Assembly (NCBI RefSeq): GCF_003201355.1 | Contig: NZ_QICL01000031.1 | Coordinates: 1-54,607, forward strand | Direction of reading: 5' to 3' | DNA: 54,607 nt | DNA from: Indolivaga alginatilytica | GTDB lineage: Bacteria > Bacteroidota > Bacteroidia > Bacteroidales > Dysgonomonadaceae | In this document: positions 53,948 to 54,607 of the stretch, in pieces | Layout: each line of letters starts with the position of its first letter | How positions within the stretch are numbered: position 1 is the stretch's first letter | Notes under the pieces: generated by a model | What the model was told of the DNA's origin: nothing | What the model saw: the letters and a program-made list of their open reading frames with translations, nothing else | The model's database searches: none | Translations under genes and position numbers: made by a program

Positions 53948-54355
53948 TCATCTCATTATCCTGTTTTGCAAATCAAAACCTGCGATCACATCACCCATTA
54001 TAGCCTCTACACCGTTTTCCATTCTCGACATTGCAGCAACTATTTTAATATAGTTAGCACCGCTATGTTCTGTCAGAATAGAATCCTTGGAAACCCCCGA
54101 CCACTTAACCACTGAATCAATATAATTCTGTGTATTGTTTTCGCTAGGAGGTGCCCACGATCTAATTACCTTTTCAATCGTATTTAAGCCCTTTTTTCGG
54201 TAAGTATCTAATACTGCAAACATGGCTCTATAACCGTAAGCCATAGATGTAAATTGTTTGAAACTCTTATCTTTAGATGGGATAATTTCACCTTGGAATT
54301 TATCTCCGTTTATTCGGATATTTCCCGGATTACAATTTCTTAAACCTCTACTCAT
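53948..54355 (-). CDS. Phage lysozyme-like / structural protein P5-type
   Basis: 135 residues. RGLRNCNPGNIRINGDKFQG near the N-terminus, followed by FKQFTSMAYGYRAMFAVLDTY and TIEKVIRSWAPPSENNTQNYI, is the typical sequence of phage 'structural protein P5' lytic proteins that cut peptidoglycan. Start overlaps the upstream small gene by 8 bp. Confidence 0.82.
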   Translation of the reverse strand: MSRGLRNCNPGNIRINGDKFQGEIIPSKDKSFKQFTSMAYGYRAMFAVLDTYRKKGLNTIEKVIRSWAPPSENNTQNYIDSVVKWSGVSKDSILTEHSGANYIKIVAAMSRMENGVEAIMGDVIAGFDLQNRIMR

Positions 54356-54581
54356 TTTCTTTTTCCTCCTTTTCTTTTAATAATTCGGTTATTCCTTTCA
54401 ATATGTCGTCTTTGTGCTCTAGTAAAACGGCTATTTCCTTGATGCTCTTATTCATTTTTCGCCTATCCTTATCCTGTGCTTTTTCTAATACCGATTTCCA
54501 TTCTATGAATATCAGAAAGGCACTTGCTAATAGGGTAAAATAGGGTAATGGTGCAATAAAAGAGGCTAGTACATCAAACAT
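54348..54581 (-). CDS. Small membrane protein, possible holin
   Basis: 77 residues with an N-terminal hydrophobic helix (FDVLASFIAPLPYFTLLASAFLIFIEW) and a charged coiled C-terminus ending EEKENE. Position directly before the lysozyme-like gene with an 8-bp overlap suggests a holin; topology fits but no family motif is seen. Confidence 0.6.
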   Translation of the reverse strand: MFDVLASFIAPLPYFTLLASAFLIFIEWKSVLEKAQDKDRRKMNKSIKEIAVLLEHKDDILKGITELLKEKEEKENE

Positions 54582-54607
54582 GAAGGCAAAGCATAGTAAT
54601 CCGTAAT

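Overview
The window looks like a chromosome segment of a low-GC member of the Bacteroidales; a Dysgonomonas/Parabacteroides-like genus is a guess, not shown. Evidence: GH97 glycosidase, FimA/Mfa-type fimbrillins, DUF3575/DUF3868 proteins, FISUMP domains, NVEALA-like and DUF5106 proteins, and CTnDOT-type mob/tra and RteC genes. No tRNA, rRNA or CRISPR array was seen.

Layout. (1) 1-3.7 kb: a galacturonate/hexuronate operon (end of an MFS transporter, uxaB, a HIT protein, uxaA). (2) 3.8-13.3 kb: a lipoprotein, then a minus-strand potassium regulon (small ORF, kdpF, kdpA, kdpB, kdpC, stand-alone KdpD sensor domain, separate histidine kinase). It is preceded by a good sigma-54 -24/-12 match and by an NtrC-type regulator in place of KdpE. 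(3) 13.9-17.2 kb: a GH97 glycosidase and the front part of a secreted FISUMP-domain protein. (4) 17.16-53.0 kb: a composite mobile element inserted into that FISUMP gene; the missing C-terminal part lies at 53.0-53.2 kb, in the matching frame, and a 9-bp core is shared by both junctions. (5) 53.3-54.6 kb: three minus-strand genes resembling a phage lysis cassette.

Inside the element: a tyrosine recombinase; an AraC regulator flanked by perfect 23-bp inverted repeats; a fimbrial operon (DUF3868-like, DUF3575, DUF3868, Mfa2-like, Mfa1-FISUMP fusion, second fimbrillin, C11 peptidase); NVEALA-like, DUF5106 and bactofilin genes; a frameshifted rteC; an excisionase-like HTH gene; a mobilisation region (mobA, mobB, candidate oriT); and the start of a CTnDOT-type tra operon (ParA, DUF3408, DUF4122) that stops after its third gene.

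After it come two sibling modules. Each has antiphage cargo next to a RhuM-like gene and two adjacent tyrosine recombinases. Module A carries a CBASS operon (CD-NTase plus TIR-STING) and a broken membrane gene. Module B carries an SMC-like ATPase and a Kiwa-like kwaA-kwaB pair. The junction between them is a ~320-bp repeat of the DUF4122 3' end, and their right ends share sequence motifs. The most novel-looking observations are this exchangeable defence-cargo/two-recombinase module and the possibly invertible araC segment at the head of the fimbrial operon. All family assignments come from reading motifs and remembered family features, without database searches.
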